Assembly (NCBI RefSeq): GCF_900115735.1
Contig: NZ_FOXO01000032.1
Coordinates: 1-42,946 of the forward strand
Source: Butyrivibrio proteoclasticus
GTDB lineage: Bacteria; Bacillota; Clostridia; Lachnospirales; Lachnospiraceae
Direction of reading: 5' to 3'
Length of the DNA: 42,946 bases
Part shown: piece after piece, positions 31,771 through 39,654 of the stretch
Layout: each line of letters begins with the position of its first letter
How positions within the stretch are numbered: position 1 is the first letter of the stretch
Program-made: the position numbers and the translations under genes
The notes under the pieces: generated by a model
What the model saw: only the letters and a program-made list of their open reading frames with translations
What the model was told of the DNA's origin: nothing
Databases searched by the model: none

Positions 31771-33087
31771 ATGAGCAAGTATACCAGAGAGGATATCATA
31801 CGTATTGTTGAAGAAGAGGATGTAGCTTTTATCAGGCTCCAGTTCTGTGACCTTTTCGGAGTTCCCAAGAATATTGCAATTCCTTCAAGTGGACTTGAAA
31901 AGGCTCTTGATAATAAGTATGTCTTTGACGGAATCTCTGTTGAGGGTTTCGTCAGAAATGAAGAGAGCGATATGTATCTTTATCCTGATCTTGATAGCTT
32001 TGAGATATATCCTTGGAGACCACAGGCAGGGAAAGTAGCCCGCATGTTCTGTAACGTTTACACCGCAGATAACAAGCCCTTTTCCGGAGATCCCAGATAT
32101 GTTTTAAAGCAGGTGGTTGAGAAGGCTTGTGGAATGGGCCTTAACATCAAGGTTAATCCGCTTCCGGAGTTCTTTTTATTTGATTATGACGATAACGGCC
32201 AGCCTACTACAGACACTAAGGAAAGAGCCGGATATTTTGACGTTGCGCCTCTTGATCAGGGCGAAAATGTCAGAAGAGAGATAATCCTCAATCTTGAAGA
32301 GATGGGTTTTAATATCTCATCTTCACATCACGAGATTGCGCCTGCGCAGCACGAAATTCAGTTTGGTAGCGAAGAGGCAGTAAGGGCAGCTGACATGGTA
32401 ATGACTTTTAGGATGGCAGTTAAGACTATTGCCAAGAAGCATGGTCTCTATGCTACGTTTATGCCAAAACCTGTTGAAGGAATCAGCGGTTCAGGAATGC
32501 ATATGAGCTTTATAGCAGAGGATAAAGATGGAAAGAATATCTTTGCATATGAGAATGGGGCTTTATCTGAGACTGCAAAGCAGTTTGTTGCAGGGATTCT
32601 TTATCACGTTAAAGGAATGACTCTTATAACGAACCCTATCGTAAATTCGTATAAAAGGTTAGTGCCGGGTTATGACGCTCCTGTAGATATATCATGGTCT
32701 TCAAACTCGGCAAACAGAAGCGCGCTTATTCGTATATCAAGTGATCTTGACTTAAATCCTCAGGTTGAAGTAAGAAATCCTGACGCAACCTGTAATCCAT
32801 ACCTTGCCATAGCTCTTTTGATGGCAGCAGGCCTTGATGGTATTGAAAAGAAAATGACACCACCGGAAGCTGTTTCCACAAGAAATGCCGGAGCAGAACA
32901 AGAGCTCGATGTACTTCCTCTGACACTTGGTGAAGCAATCTATGCTTATCAGTCAGACTCTTTTGTAAAGGAAATTCTTGGAGATGAGATCTATAACAAG
33001 GTGCTCACAGCCAAGAGGGCAGAGTGGAAAGAATTCAGAACCTGTGTAACAAAATGGGAAATTGATAAGTACCTTAATAATTTCTGA
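31771..33087 (+). CDS. glnA: Glutamine synthetase, type I-alpha
   Basis: A 438-residue GSI enzyme that makes glutamine from glutamate, ammonia and ATP. Motifs: N-terminal beta-grasp (IRLQFCDLFGVPKN), DGISVEGFVRNEESDMYLYPD with Arg62 (the GSI-alpha residue tied to glutamine feedback in Bacillus), PEFFLF, the His-rich SSSHHEIAPAQHEIQFG, MPKPVEGISGSGMH, and the NRSALIRI segment. The length fits GSI-alpha. No adenylylation loop of the GSI-beta type is apparent. AGGAGGG precedes the ATG. It lies behind an attenuator-like leader and 14 bases ahead of the ANTAR gene, the glnA-nitR order known from Clostridium. Confidence 0.95.
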   Translation: MSKYTREDIIRIVEEEDVAFIRLQFCDLFGVPKNIAIPSSGLEKALDNKYVFDGISVEGFVRNEESDMYLYPDLDSFEIYPWRPQAGKVARMFCNVYTADNKPFSGDPRYVLKQVVEKACGMGLNIKVNPLPEFFLFDYDDNGQPTTDTKERAGYFDVAPLDQGENVRREIILNLEEMGFNISSSHHEIAPAQHEIQFGSEEAVRAADMVMTFRMAVKTIAKKHGLYATFMPKPVEGISGSGMHMSFIAEDKDGKNIFAYENGALSETAKQFVAGILYHVKGMTLITNPIVNSYKRLVPGYDAPVDISWSSNSANRSALIRISSDLDLNPQVEVRNPDATCNPYLAIALLMAAGLDGIEKKMTPPEAVSTRNAGAEQELDVLPLTLGEAIYAYQSDSFVKEILGDEIYNKVLTAKRAEWKEFRTCVTKWEIDKYLNNF

Positions 33088-33101
33088 TCGAGGCAGTTTG
33101 G

Positions 33102-33650
33102 GTGAATATTATCGTAGCTTTTGCAAAGCCTGAGGATGCTCAGAATATAAAAAGCATATTGTTGCGTGGCGGGTATGATAATGTCATTGCCTGTACCACT
33201 GGGGTAAAGGCACTTTCGGCCATGGAGAATCTCGGAAGCGGAGTCATTGTATGTGGCTACCGCTTAAGTGACATGCTCTATTCTGACCTTGCAGAGGACC
33301 TTCCCGGGTATTTCCAGATGCTTATGGTTGCATCCGCTGATAAGGCGCCTTTTGACAATTTTGGAGAGAAACTCATGTTTTTGCCGTCGCCATTCTCCAA
33401 AAATGATTTGTATACTACGATAAACATGATGCTTGAGGGAGTAACCCTCTCTCGCAAGAAGGCGAAACAAAAGAGGCTGCATAAAAGTGAAGCTGATAAA
33501 AAGATTATTTCAAAGGCAAAAGAGTTACTGATGGAAAGACATCATATGACTGAACCTGAAGCACATAAATATTTGCAGAAATGTGCAATGAATTCGGGAA
33601 CAACAATGCTTGAAGCTGCTGAGATGGTGATTTCTCTAAATAGTATTTAA
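33102..33650 (+). CDS. nitR: ANTAR-domain antiterminator with degenerate receiver (NitR-like)
   Basis: A 182-residue protein of receiver + ANTAR form. Residues 1-110 resemble a receiver, but the phospho-acceptor Asp is replaced (VIVCGYRLSD, Cys51 where Asp is expected). The acidic pocket is missing (IIVAFAKPED), and the Lys-Pro motif reads FLPSPFSK. Residues about 122-180 form the ANTAR three-helix RNA-binding domain (KAKELLMERHHMTEPEAHKY, then TTMLEAAEMVI). It should bind hexaloop hairpins and prevent terminators from forming. Starts with GTG after GAGG. Placed directly after glnA, it probably controls glnA through its leader. The symbol is by analogy with the clostridial glnA-nitR pair. Confidence 0.85.
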   Translation: MNIIVAFAKPEDAQNIKSILLRGGYDNVIACTTGVKALSAMENLGSGVIVCGYRLSDMLYSDLAEDLPGYFQMLMVASADKAPFDNFGEKLMFLPSPFSKNDLYTTINMMLEGVTLSRKKAKQKRLHKSEADKKIISKAKELLMERHHMTEPEAHKYLQKCAMNSGTTMLEAAEMVISLNSI

Positions 33651-33654
33651 GAAT

Positions 33655-33689
33655 TATGCATTCTTGAATCAACAATTCAAGAATGCATA
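33655..33689. repeat. Palindromic element, copy B (15-bp perfect stem)
   Basis: TATGCATTCTTGAAT (33655-33669) pairs perfectly with ATTCAAGAATGCATA (33675-33689) around CAACA. Fourteen bases of the arm also occur at 4222-4235. It lies between the ANTAR gene and the 3' end of tRNA-Ser, with no T-run on either side. Confidence 0.7.
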
Positions 33690-33716
33690 GTCGCCTGAAG
33701 AACTGAATATATAAAC

Positions 33717-33804
33717 GGAGTTGAGGGGATTTGAACCCCTGCGCCGGACGAGCCGACCTACCGGATTTCGAATCCGGACCCTTCAACCACTTGGGTACAA
33801 CTCC
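33717..33804 (-). tRNA. tRNA-Ser (anticodon CGA)
   Basis: An 88-base class II tRNA on the minus strand. The acceptor stem GGAGTTG pairs with CAACTCC. The anticodon stem CCGGA/TCCGG encloses TTCGAAA, giving anticodon CGA (plus-strand 33768-33770) for the UCG codon. The long variable arm is the serine hallmark, and the T-loop is GGTTCAAATCC. CCA is not encoded. It is convergent with glnA-nitR and has its own minus-strand promoter. Confidence 0.96.
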
Positions 33805-33806
33805 AT

Positions 33807-33839
33807 AAAAACCGCTGCATACTATCTGCAGCGGTTTTT
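33807..33839. terminator. 13-bp perfect hairpin between tRNA promoter and tRNA
   Basis: Arms 33807-33819 and 33827-33839 pair perfectly (core ACCGCTGCA) around a 7-base loop, with T runs on both sides. On the plus strand it can end the glnA-nitR transcript, with TTTTTATTATACTTTTTT after the stem. On the minus strand it lies just upstream of the tRNA 5' end and downstream of its promoter. Confidence 0.75.
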
Positions 33840-33868
33840 ATTATACTTTTTTAGCGAACATGCGTCAA
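33840..33868 (-). promoter_or_regulatory. Promoter of tRNA-Ser
   Basis: On the minus strand TTGACG (33868-33863) and a perfect TATAAT (33845-33840) are 17 bases apart. The expected start near 33833 falls within the hairpin at 33807-33839, ahead of the tRNA. Confidence 0.75.
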
Positions 33869-33977
33869 TGGATTGGTTTATATTTTGTTTCGATTTTTAT
33901 TAGTGTTTTGTTATAGAAGTGTGCGTAAAAACATTATAAAATGTATGTGTAAAAGTGCGTTTTTATAAAGGGGGTTT

Positions 33978-35846
33978 ATGCTAAACAAGAAAAAGATAAT
34001 AAGAATAATCCCATTTTTCTTTTGGCCGGTAATAATACTAGTGGCTTTCTTTTGGGTTTATTCAAGCTATGAAAACCTTTATTTGAAGAATATTGAGTAT
34101 AGAGGCGCTAAAACTACCAGTGATATAGCAGACTCTTTTTTGACTTATCTGGGTAATATCGATAATACCCTGAAGTCCTGTGCATCTTCAGCGGAATACA
34201 TGATGGCTAAAGGAGCCTCAGAGGAAGAAATCAGGGATTACCTTGTATATGAATCTGGAAACCTTGGAATTATCACAAGGACCGGATCAAAGGGCGTTTT
34301 TGGGGTATTTAAAGGTGAATTTTTGGATGGCGTTAATTGGACCCCGGATAGTTCTTATGATGCAACCGGGCGTTTATGGTATACCGAGGCAGTCAAAAAT
34401 GCAGGAAGGTATGCGTTTGTTGGCCCATATTATAACCTTAGGACCCAGGATTATGTGATTACAGTAAGCAAGCTCCTAAAGGATGGGGAGAGCGTTATCG
34501 CTTTTGCTATTGACTATGTAACATTTAAGGATATGACAACAAAACCTCTTGGAAATGATGAGACGCGTACGGTCCTGATAATGGACGATTCGGGTGCTGT
34601 TATCTGTAATTCCAAAGATGATGAAATGGGAGTTGATTACGCGGCGTCAGAAGACCAGTTTAAACGGGAAATATACAATGCATGGAGAAATAATCGCGGA
34701 AAGAGCACATATCAGCTTAGGAACGATGGGTGGTGGAACGACGATGACTTTATCATATCTCAGAGGCATTTGCTGTATAACCTCAACGTTCTGACTATTA
34801 CAGATGCCAATGCTGAAATGGATGAACTGAAAAAGACAGCATTACTGCTGGGAGCAGTACTGTTTTTGGCACTTGTTATCTCTTTTGTCCTGAATCAAAG
34901 GAAGTACCATAAGGACCATGAATCCTTTATCAACGCCAGAGACCTTAACGCTGTGGCGAACATTTACGGGACAATTGTAAGAATTGATCTGGATAAGGAT
35001 CAACTTGAAATAATCTTTTGCAGGGACTATAGCATTGCAAGTACTCTTGAGGAAGGACGCTATCACGCACGTGAAACTGTTGCGGAAGTTACGGGTAAAT
35101 TTGTAGCAGACAGATCATATGAGATGATGAAGGAGTTTATGGATTTTTCGTCGTTGAATAATAGACTGAAGGGCAAACAGACCCTTACATTAGAATTTCT
35201 AAACTATGATCATGTCTGGTATCGTGGCAGATTAATTGTGGCGGAAAGAGATCAGGATGAGAAAGTCACCAGCGTAATATTTGCGTCTGAGATAATCGAT
35301 GAAGAAAAGCGCGTAAGAGATAAGTACCAGTATCTTGCTGAAACCGATCAGCTCACCGGGATTAATAATCGTGGAAGCGGAGAGAGAAAGATTCGCGACC
35401 TTTTACAGAAAAATGTCGGCGGAATGTTCTTCTTGTTTGACGTAGATAAATTCAAGCTTGTAAATGATAATTTTGGCCACGATGTTGGAGATGAAGTACT
35501 TGTTGGGATAGCTGAGATGATGAAGCGTCTGTTCAGGGAAAAAGACATCGTGATGAGACTTGGCGGTGATGAGTACGCAGCCTATATGCCTGGCGTTTTC
35601 AGCAAAGAAGATGGCGAACTTATCATGAAGCGTCTGATAGACAGCATACATGACATGGACATTGAGAAACTTCAGGGAAGACAGATAGATATCAGTGTTG
35701 GTGCGGCTATCTATCATCCTGCTGACTCATATTCATTTGGCGAGTTATATAAAAGAGCTGATAATTGCGCTTATGAGAGTAAAAAGATTTCGGGTTCTGC
35801 GGTGACATTTTATGAGCGTGATGATGAAGAAAGTACTAGAAAATAG
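33978..35846 (+). CDS. dCache-type sensor diguanylate cyclase
   Basis: A 622-residue protein. An N-terminal helix (about 8-28) and a second near 290-308 bracket a periplasmic-type sensor of about 260 residues with dCache features (GRLWYTEAVKNAGRYAFVGP, YVITVSKLL). A linker of PAS-like character leads to the GGDEF domain (about 450-615). The active motif reads GGDEY (529-533), a variant also found in active cyclases. RxxD (REKD) lies five residues before it, so product inhibition by c-di-GMP is likely, unlike in the two cyclases at 13241-16706. The ATG follows AAAGGGGG. It appears to be a single-gene unit; the ligand is unknown. Confidence 0.9.
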   Translation: MLNKKKIIRIIPFFFWPVIILVAFFWVYSSYENLYLKNIEYRGAKTTSDIADSFLTYLGNIDNTLKSCASSAEYMMAKGASEEEIRDYLVYESGNLGIITRTGSKGVFGVFKGEFLDGVNWTPDSSYDATGRLWYTEAVKNAGRYAFVGPYYNLRTQDYVITVSKLLKDGESVIAFAIDYVTFKDMTTKPLGNDETRTVLIMDDSGAVICNSKDDEMGVDYAASEDQFKREIYNAWRNNRGKSTYQLRNDGWWNDDDFIISQRHLLYNLNVLTITDANAEMDELKKTALLLGAVLFLALVISFVLNQRKYHKDHESFINARDLNAVANIYGTIVRIDLDKDQLEIIFCRDYSIASTLEEGRYHARETVAEVTGKFVADRSYEMMKEFMDFSSLNNRLKGKQTLTLEFLNYDHVWYRGRLIVAERDQDEKVTSVIFASEIIDEEKRVRDKYQYLAETDQLTGINNRGSGERKIRDLLQKNVGGMFFLFDVDKFKLVNDNFGHDVGDEVLVGIAEMMKRLFREKDIVMRLGGDEYAAYMPGVFSKEDGELIMKRLIDSIHDMDIEKLQGRQIDISVGAAIYHPADSYSFGELYKRADNCAYESKKISGSAVTFYERDDEESTRK

Positions 35847-35871
35847 CATGGGAGCGGACGTGCGTATTACT

Positions 35872-35900
35872 TGGCATTAACTACATTTTTTTGTATAATT
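35872..35900 (+). promoter_or_regulatory. Promoter of pfkA and possibly the dnaX-recR run
   Basis: TTGGCA (35872-35877), 17-base spacer, perfect TATAAT (35895-35900). The pfkA start follows 63 bases later behind AAAGGAGG. Confidence 0.75.
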
Positions 35901-35963
35901 GTCATTGATATGTGCGATTACAAATAACAATTTAGCATATTTATTCAAAGGAGGCCTATTCAC

Positions 35964-37037
35964 ATGATGAGAATCGGTATGTTGACAAGCGGTGGCGACT
36001 GTCAGGCTTTGAATGCAGCAATGCGCGGCGTTGTAAAGTGTATTGCGCACAGCGGTGAGGAAGTTGAGTTCTACGGATTTAAAAATGGCTATAAAGGACT
36101 TATTTATGGCGATTTCAGAATGCTTACTTCCCATGATTTTTCAGGTATTCTGACTAAAGGTGGCACCATTCTTGGTAGCTCAAGAACGCCTTTTAAGACT
36201 ATAAGAGAACCTGATGAAAACGGTCTTGATAAAGTTGAGGCCATGAAGCAGAATTATTACAAACTGCAGTTGGATTGTCTTGTGGTTCTCGGTGGCAATG
36301 GTTCTCAGAAAACAGCTAATCTTTTGAGTGAAGAGGGACTTAATGTGGTATCTCTTCCCAAGACTATCGACAATGATCTTTGGGGAACTGATATGACATT
36401 TGGTTTCCAAAGCGCTGTGGATGTTGCAACACAGGTAATTGACAATATACATACGACGGCAGATTCTCATGGCCGTGTTTTTATCATAGAAGTTATGGGA
36501 CATAAGGTTGGATGGCTCACTCTCAATGCAGGACTTGCAGGAGGCGCTGACGTTATTCTGATTCCGGAGATTCCTTACGATATCAACAAGATTTGTGAGG
36601 CTATCGAGGCTAGAGATAAGAGAGGCAGCAGATTTACCATTATTGCAGTTGCTGAAGGAGCTATCTCCAAGAAGGATGCAAAATTATCCAAGAAAGAATA
36701 CAAGGAAAAGATGGCAAACTACAAATATCCTTCAGTTTCTTATGAGATAGCAGAAGCTATACAGAAAAAGAGTGGACATGAAGTGAGAGTTACCGTTCCC
36801 GGGCACATGCAAAGAGGCGGAGCTCCGGATCCTTATGATCGCGTATTTGCTTCAAGACTTGGTGCAGAGGCCGGTCAACTTATTCTCGACAAAGAATATG
36901 GCTATATGGTAGCTTACAAGAACAGAGAGATCGTCAAAGTTCCTCTTAATGAAATAGCTGGTAAGCTAAAATATGTATCGCCTGATGCCAGCATCATAAA
37001 AGAAGCCAAGATGCTTGGCGTGTGCTTTGGGGATTAA
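35964..37037 (+). CDS. pfkA: 6-phosphofructokinase
   Basis: A 357-residue group III-type phosphofructokinase that phosphorylates fructose 6-phosphate in glycolysis. Motifs: TSGGDCQALNA (phosphate loop), LGGNGSQKTA, LPKTIDNDLWGTD with the catalytic Asp, MGHKVGWLT and HMQRGGAPDPYDR. At the two positions that separate donors, it has Gly in GGNGS (ATP-like) and Lys in PKTIDND (seen in PPi and in some ATP enzymes); ATP is the likelier donor but this is not certain. Starts at 35964, with AAAGGAGG at good spacing; a second ATG follows at once. Confidence 0.93.
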   Translation: MMRIGMLTSGGDCQALNAAMRGVVKCIAHSGEEVEFYGFKNGYKGLIYGDFRMLTSHDFSGILTKGGTILGSSRTPFKTIREPDENGLDKVEAMKQNYYKLQLDCLVVLGGNGSQKTANLLSEEGLNVVSLPKTIDNDLWGTDMTFGFQSAVDVATQVIDNIHTTADSHGRVFIIEVMGHKVGWLTLNAGLAGGADVILIPEIPYDINKICEAIEARDKRGSRFTIIAVAEGAISKKDAKLSKKEYKEKMANYKYPSVSYEIAEAIQKKSGHEVRVTVPGHMQRGGAPDPYDRVFASRLGAEAGQLILDKEYGYMVAYKNREIVKVPLNEIAGKLKYVSPDASIIKEAKMLGVCFGD

Positions 37038-37077
37038 AGTGATATAAAAGTTTTGTTATAGGTGGAAGTTGTTTTAA

Positions 37078-38679
37078 ATGGGTTATGTAGCTCTTTACAG
37101 AAAATTCAGACCTCCTGTTTTTGAAGATGTAAAAGGACAGGATCATATAGTTACAACACTTAAGAATCAGATTAAATCTGACAGAGTTGGACATGCTTAC
37201 CTGTTCTGCGGAACCCGCGGAACAGGTAAGACTTCTGTTGCGAAGATTCTTGCCAAGGCAGTCAACTGCGAACATCCGGTGGATGGCAGCCCTTGCGGTG
37301 AATGTGAGATGTGCAGGGAGATTGCAGCCGGAAACAGCATGAATGTTATAGAGATTGACGCTGCTTCCAACAATGGTGTTGATAACGTCAGAGAGATTAT
37401 TGACGAAGTTTCCTACTCTCCAACAAAGGGTAAAAGAAAAGTCTATATTATTGATGAGGTGCACATGCTTTCAGCAGGTGCCTTTAATGCGCTGCTCAAA
37501 ACACTTGAGGAGCCACCTTCATATGTTATGTTCATCCTGGCTACAACAGAAGTTCAAAAGATTCCTATCACTATTTTATCCAGATGTCAGAGATATGACT
37601 TTCACAGGATTACCATTGATACTATAGAGGGTAGACTTCGGGAAGTAGTGGACTCTGAAGGTATTACAGTAGAGGAGCGTGCTCTGCGATACATAGCCAA
37701 AACTGCTGATGGATCCATGAGAGACTCACTTAGCCTTCTGGATCAGTGTCTTGCTTTTAATTATGGGCAGGAACTTACTTACGACAAGGTGCTTGGCGTT
37801 CTTGGTGCTGTTGATACAGAAGTTTTCAGCAGACTTTTTAATGCACTCTACAGACAGGATGCCAATGAGGCACTTACCATTTTGGCAGACATCGTAATAC
37901 AGGGTAGAGAATTAAACCAGTTTGTAAATGATTTTGTGTGGTATCTCAGAAACCTTATGCTGGTTCAGGCTTCAGACCAGATGGAGGATGTTATTGACAT
38001 TTCTTCTGATAATCTGAAGGCCTTAAAAGAGCAGGCTGAAGGCGCAGATATAGATACGGTCCTAAGATACATCAGGATTTTTTCTGAGTTGTCATCACAA
38101 CTTAGATATGCAACTCAAAAACGTATAATAATAGAAATAACATTGATAAAAATATGTAAACCTCAGATGGACAAAGCTGAAGATGCTCTGGAGGACAGAT
38201 TAAGAGTTTTAGAACAGCACGATGAGGAACACACCAAGCTTTTAAAGGGAATTCAGTCAGGCCAGGTATCGGTTGTAGCCGGAGCGGCAGCAGCTTCCGC
38301 TGGAAAGCCTGTTTCCCAGGGACAAAAGAAAACCCTGGACAGGGCAGTCCCTGAAGATATAAAAAGACTTGTAAATGATTGGCCAAGGATACTTGCCAGA
38401 ATGGAAAACCCTATGAAGACTTACCTGCAGAAAGCAAGGTTAAGTCTTGGCAACAACGATATTCTGCAGATTGTCTTTGACAATAAGCAGTTATCAGATA
38501 AATATTCAAATGGTACATCATCTGAGGAATTGCAGGATGTGCTGGATCAGGCTCTTGGGAAACACGTTGAATTTGAGACCAGATTCATAGAGCCACAGGT
38601 TGTATTTGAAGAAAACTATGTAAATCTACAGGCTATAAACTTTGATATAGTTACTGAGGATGAAGAAAAGGAGAATTAA
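37078..38679 (+). CDS. dnaX: DNA polymerase III subunits gamma/tau
   Basis: A 533-residue clamp-loader ATPase. Walker A is GTRGTGKT (45-52), a zinc module has Cys64, 73, 76 and 79, Walker B is VYIIDEVHML, and the sensor/SRC region is TTEVQKIPITILSRCQR. The C-terminal 150 residues are the tau-like tail (VNDWPRILARM, later ALGKHVEFETRFIE). It loads the sliding clamp and links polymerase to helicase. It leads the conserved run dnaX-ybaB-recR; the ATG is 40 bases behind the pfkA stop, so read-through from the pfkA promoter is possible. Confidence 0.96.
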   Translation: MGYVALYRKFRPPVFEDVKGQDHIVTTLKNQIKSDRVGHAYLFCGTRGTGKTSVAKILAKAVNCEHPVDGSPCGECEMCREIAAGNSMNVIEIDAASNNGVDNVREIIDEVSYSPTKGKRKVYIIDEVHMLSAGAFNALLKTLEEPPSYVMFILATTEVQKIPITILSRCQRYDFHRITIDTIEGRLREVVDSEGITVEERALRYIAKTADGSMRDSLSLLDQCLAFNYGQELTYDKVLGVLGAVDTEVFSRLFNALYRQDANEALTILADIVIQGRELNQFVNDFVWYLRNLMLVQASDQMEDVIDISSDNLKALKEQAEGADIDTVLRYIRIFSELSSQLRYATQKRIIIEITLIKICKPQMDKAEDALEDRLRVLEQHDEEHTKLLKGIQSGQVSVVAGAAAASAGKPVSQGQKKTLDRAVPEDIKRLVNDWPRILARMENPMKTYLQKARLSLGNNDILQIVFDNKQLSDKYSNGTSSEELQDVLDQALGKHVEFETRFIEPQVVFEENYVNLQAINFDIVTEDEEKEN

Positions 38680-38682
38680 GAA

Positions 38683-39030
38683 ATGGCAAAACGCGGAGGA
38701 TTTCCGGGTGGTGGAATGCCCGGTAACATGAGTAATTTAATGAAACAGGCGCAGAGAATGCAGCGTCAGATGGAGGAAGGACAGAAAGAACTTGAGACAA
38801 AAGAATTCACTGCTAAAGCTGGCGGCGGAGCAGTTGAGGCAACTGTTTTTGGAAATAAAACTGTGAAGAGCATCGTGATCTCTCCTGATGCTGTTGATCC
38901 TGATGATGTAGAAATGCTTCAGGATATGATAGTAGCTGCTGTTAACGAAGCGATGAAGCAGGCTGAAGAAGCAAGCGGAGCTATGCTTGGCAAAATGACA
39001 GGCGGTCTTGGCGGAGGATTTCCTTTCTGA
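38683..39030 (+). CDS. ybaB: YbaB/EbfC nucleoid-associated protein
   Basis: A 115-residue YbaB/EbfC protein that binds DNA as a dimer. The Gly/Met-rich start (MAKRGGFPGGGMPGNMSNLM), the helix MKQAQRMQRQMEEGQKEL, the strand KEFTAKAGGGAVEATVFGNK and the C-terminal GGLGGGFPF tail are typical. It begins 3 bases after the dnaX stop, and its own stop overlaps the recR start by one base (TGATG). The three-gene order is widely conserved. Confidence 0.95.
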   Translation: MAKRGGFPGGGMPGNMSNLMKQAQRMQRQMEEGQKELETKEFTAKAGGGAVEATVFGNKTVKSIVISPDAVDPDDVEMLQDMIVAAVNEAMKQAEEASGAMLGKMTGGLGGGFPF

Positions 39031-39629
39031 TGGATCTATACAGCGGACATATTAACCGACTGATTGACGAACTGGCTTCATTGCCCGGAATAGGAGGCAA
39101 GTCTGCACAAAGGCTTGCTTTCTATATTATAAATCTTCCGAAAGACAGGGTTAAGAAGCTGGCAGACTCAATAACAAATGCACGTGAAAATGTGCATTAC
39201 TGTAAAGTGTGTTGCACCCTTACGGATGACGATATCTGTCCAATATGCAATAATCCTAACAGAGATCACAAGACCATCATGGTCGTGGAAAATGCGAGGG
39301 ATTTAGCAGCATATGAGAAGACCGGTAAGTTTGAAGGGGTATATCATGTTTTGCATGGAGCAATTTCACCGATGCTTGGGATTGGACCTGGTGACATTCG
39401 TCTCACAGAGCTTATGCAGAGACTTCAGACAGAGGATGTTGAAGAAGTCATCGTTGCTACCAATTCCAGCCTTGAGGGCGAAACAACTGCTATGTATATA
39501 AGCAAACTCGTTAAACCTACGGGGATAAAGGTTACGAGGATTGCCAGTGGTGTTCCGGTTGGCGGTGATCTTGAATATATTGATGAAGTTACACTTTTAA
39601 GAGCGCTAGAGGGAAGAACAGAACTATAA
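39030..39629 (+). CDS. recR: Recombination mediator RecR
   Basis: A 199-residue RecR, which acts with RecO and RecF to load RecA at gaps. The helix-hairpin-helix LASLPGIGGKSAQRLA lies at the N-terminus. The four-Cys zinc site is CKVCCTLTDDDICPIC, and the Toprim domain begins MVVENARDLAAYE with GDIRLTEL further on. The length is exact for the family. Overlaps the ybaB stop by one base. Confidence 0.97.
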   Translation: MDLYSGHINRLIDELASLPGIGGKSAQRLAFYIINLPKDRVKKLADSITNARENVHYCKVCCTLTDDDICPICNNPNRDHKTIMVVENARDLAAYEKTGKFEGVYHVLHGAISPMLGIGPGDIRLTELMQRLQTEDVEEVIVATNSSLEGETTAMYISKLVKPTGIKVTRIASGVPVGGDLEYIDEVTLLRALEGRTEL

Positions 39630-39654
39630 TCGCACTTAAATTGGAGGAAAAATC

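Noticed and set aside
36994..37464. A 156-codon open frame on the minus strand
   Set aside because: Antisense to the start of dnaX; no recognisable domain and no promoter or ribosome site.
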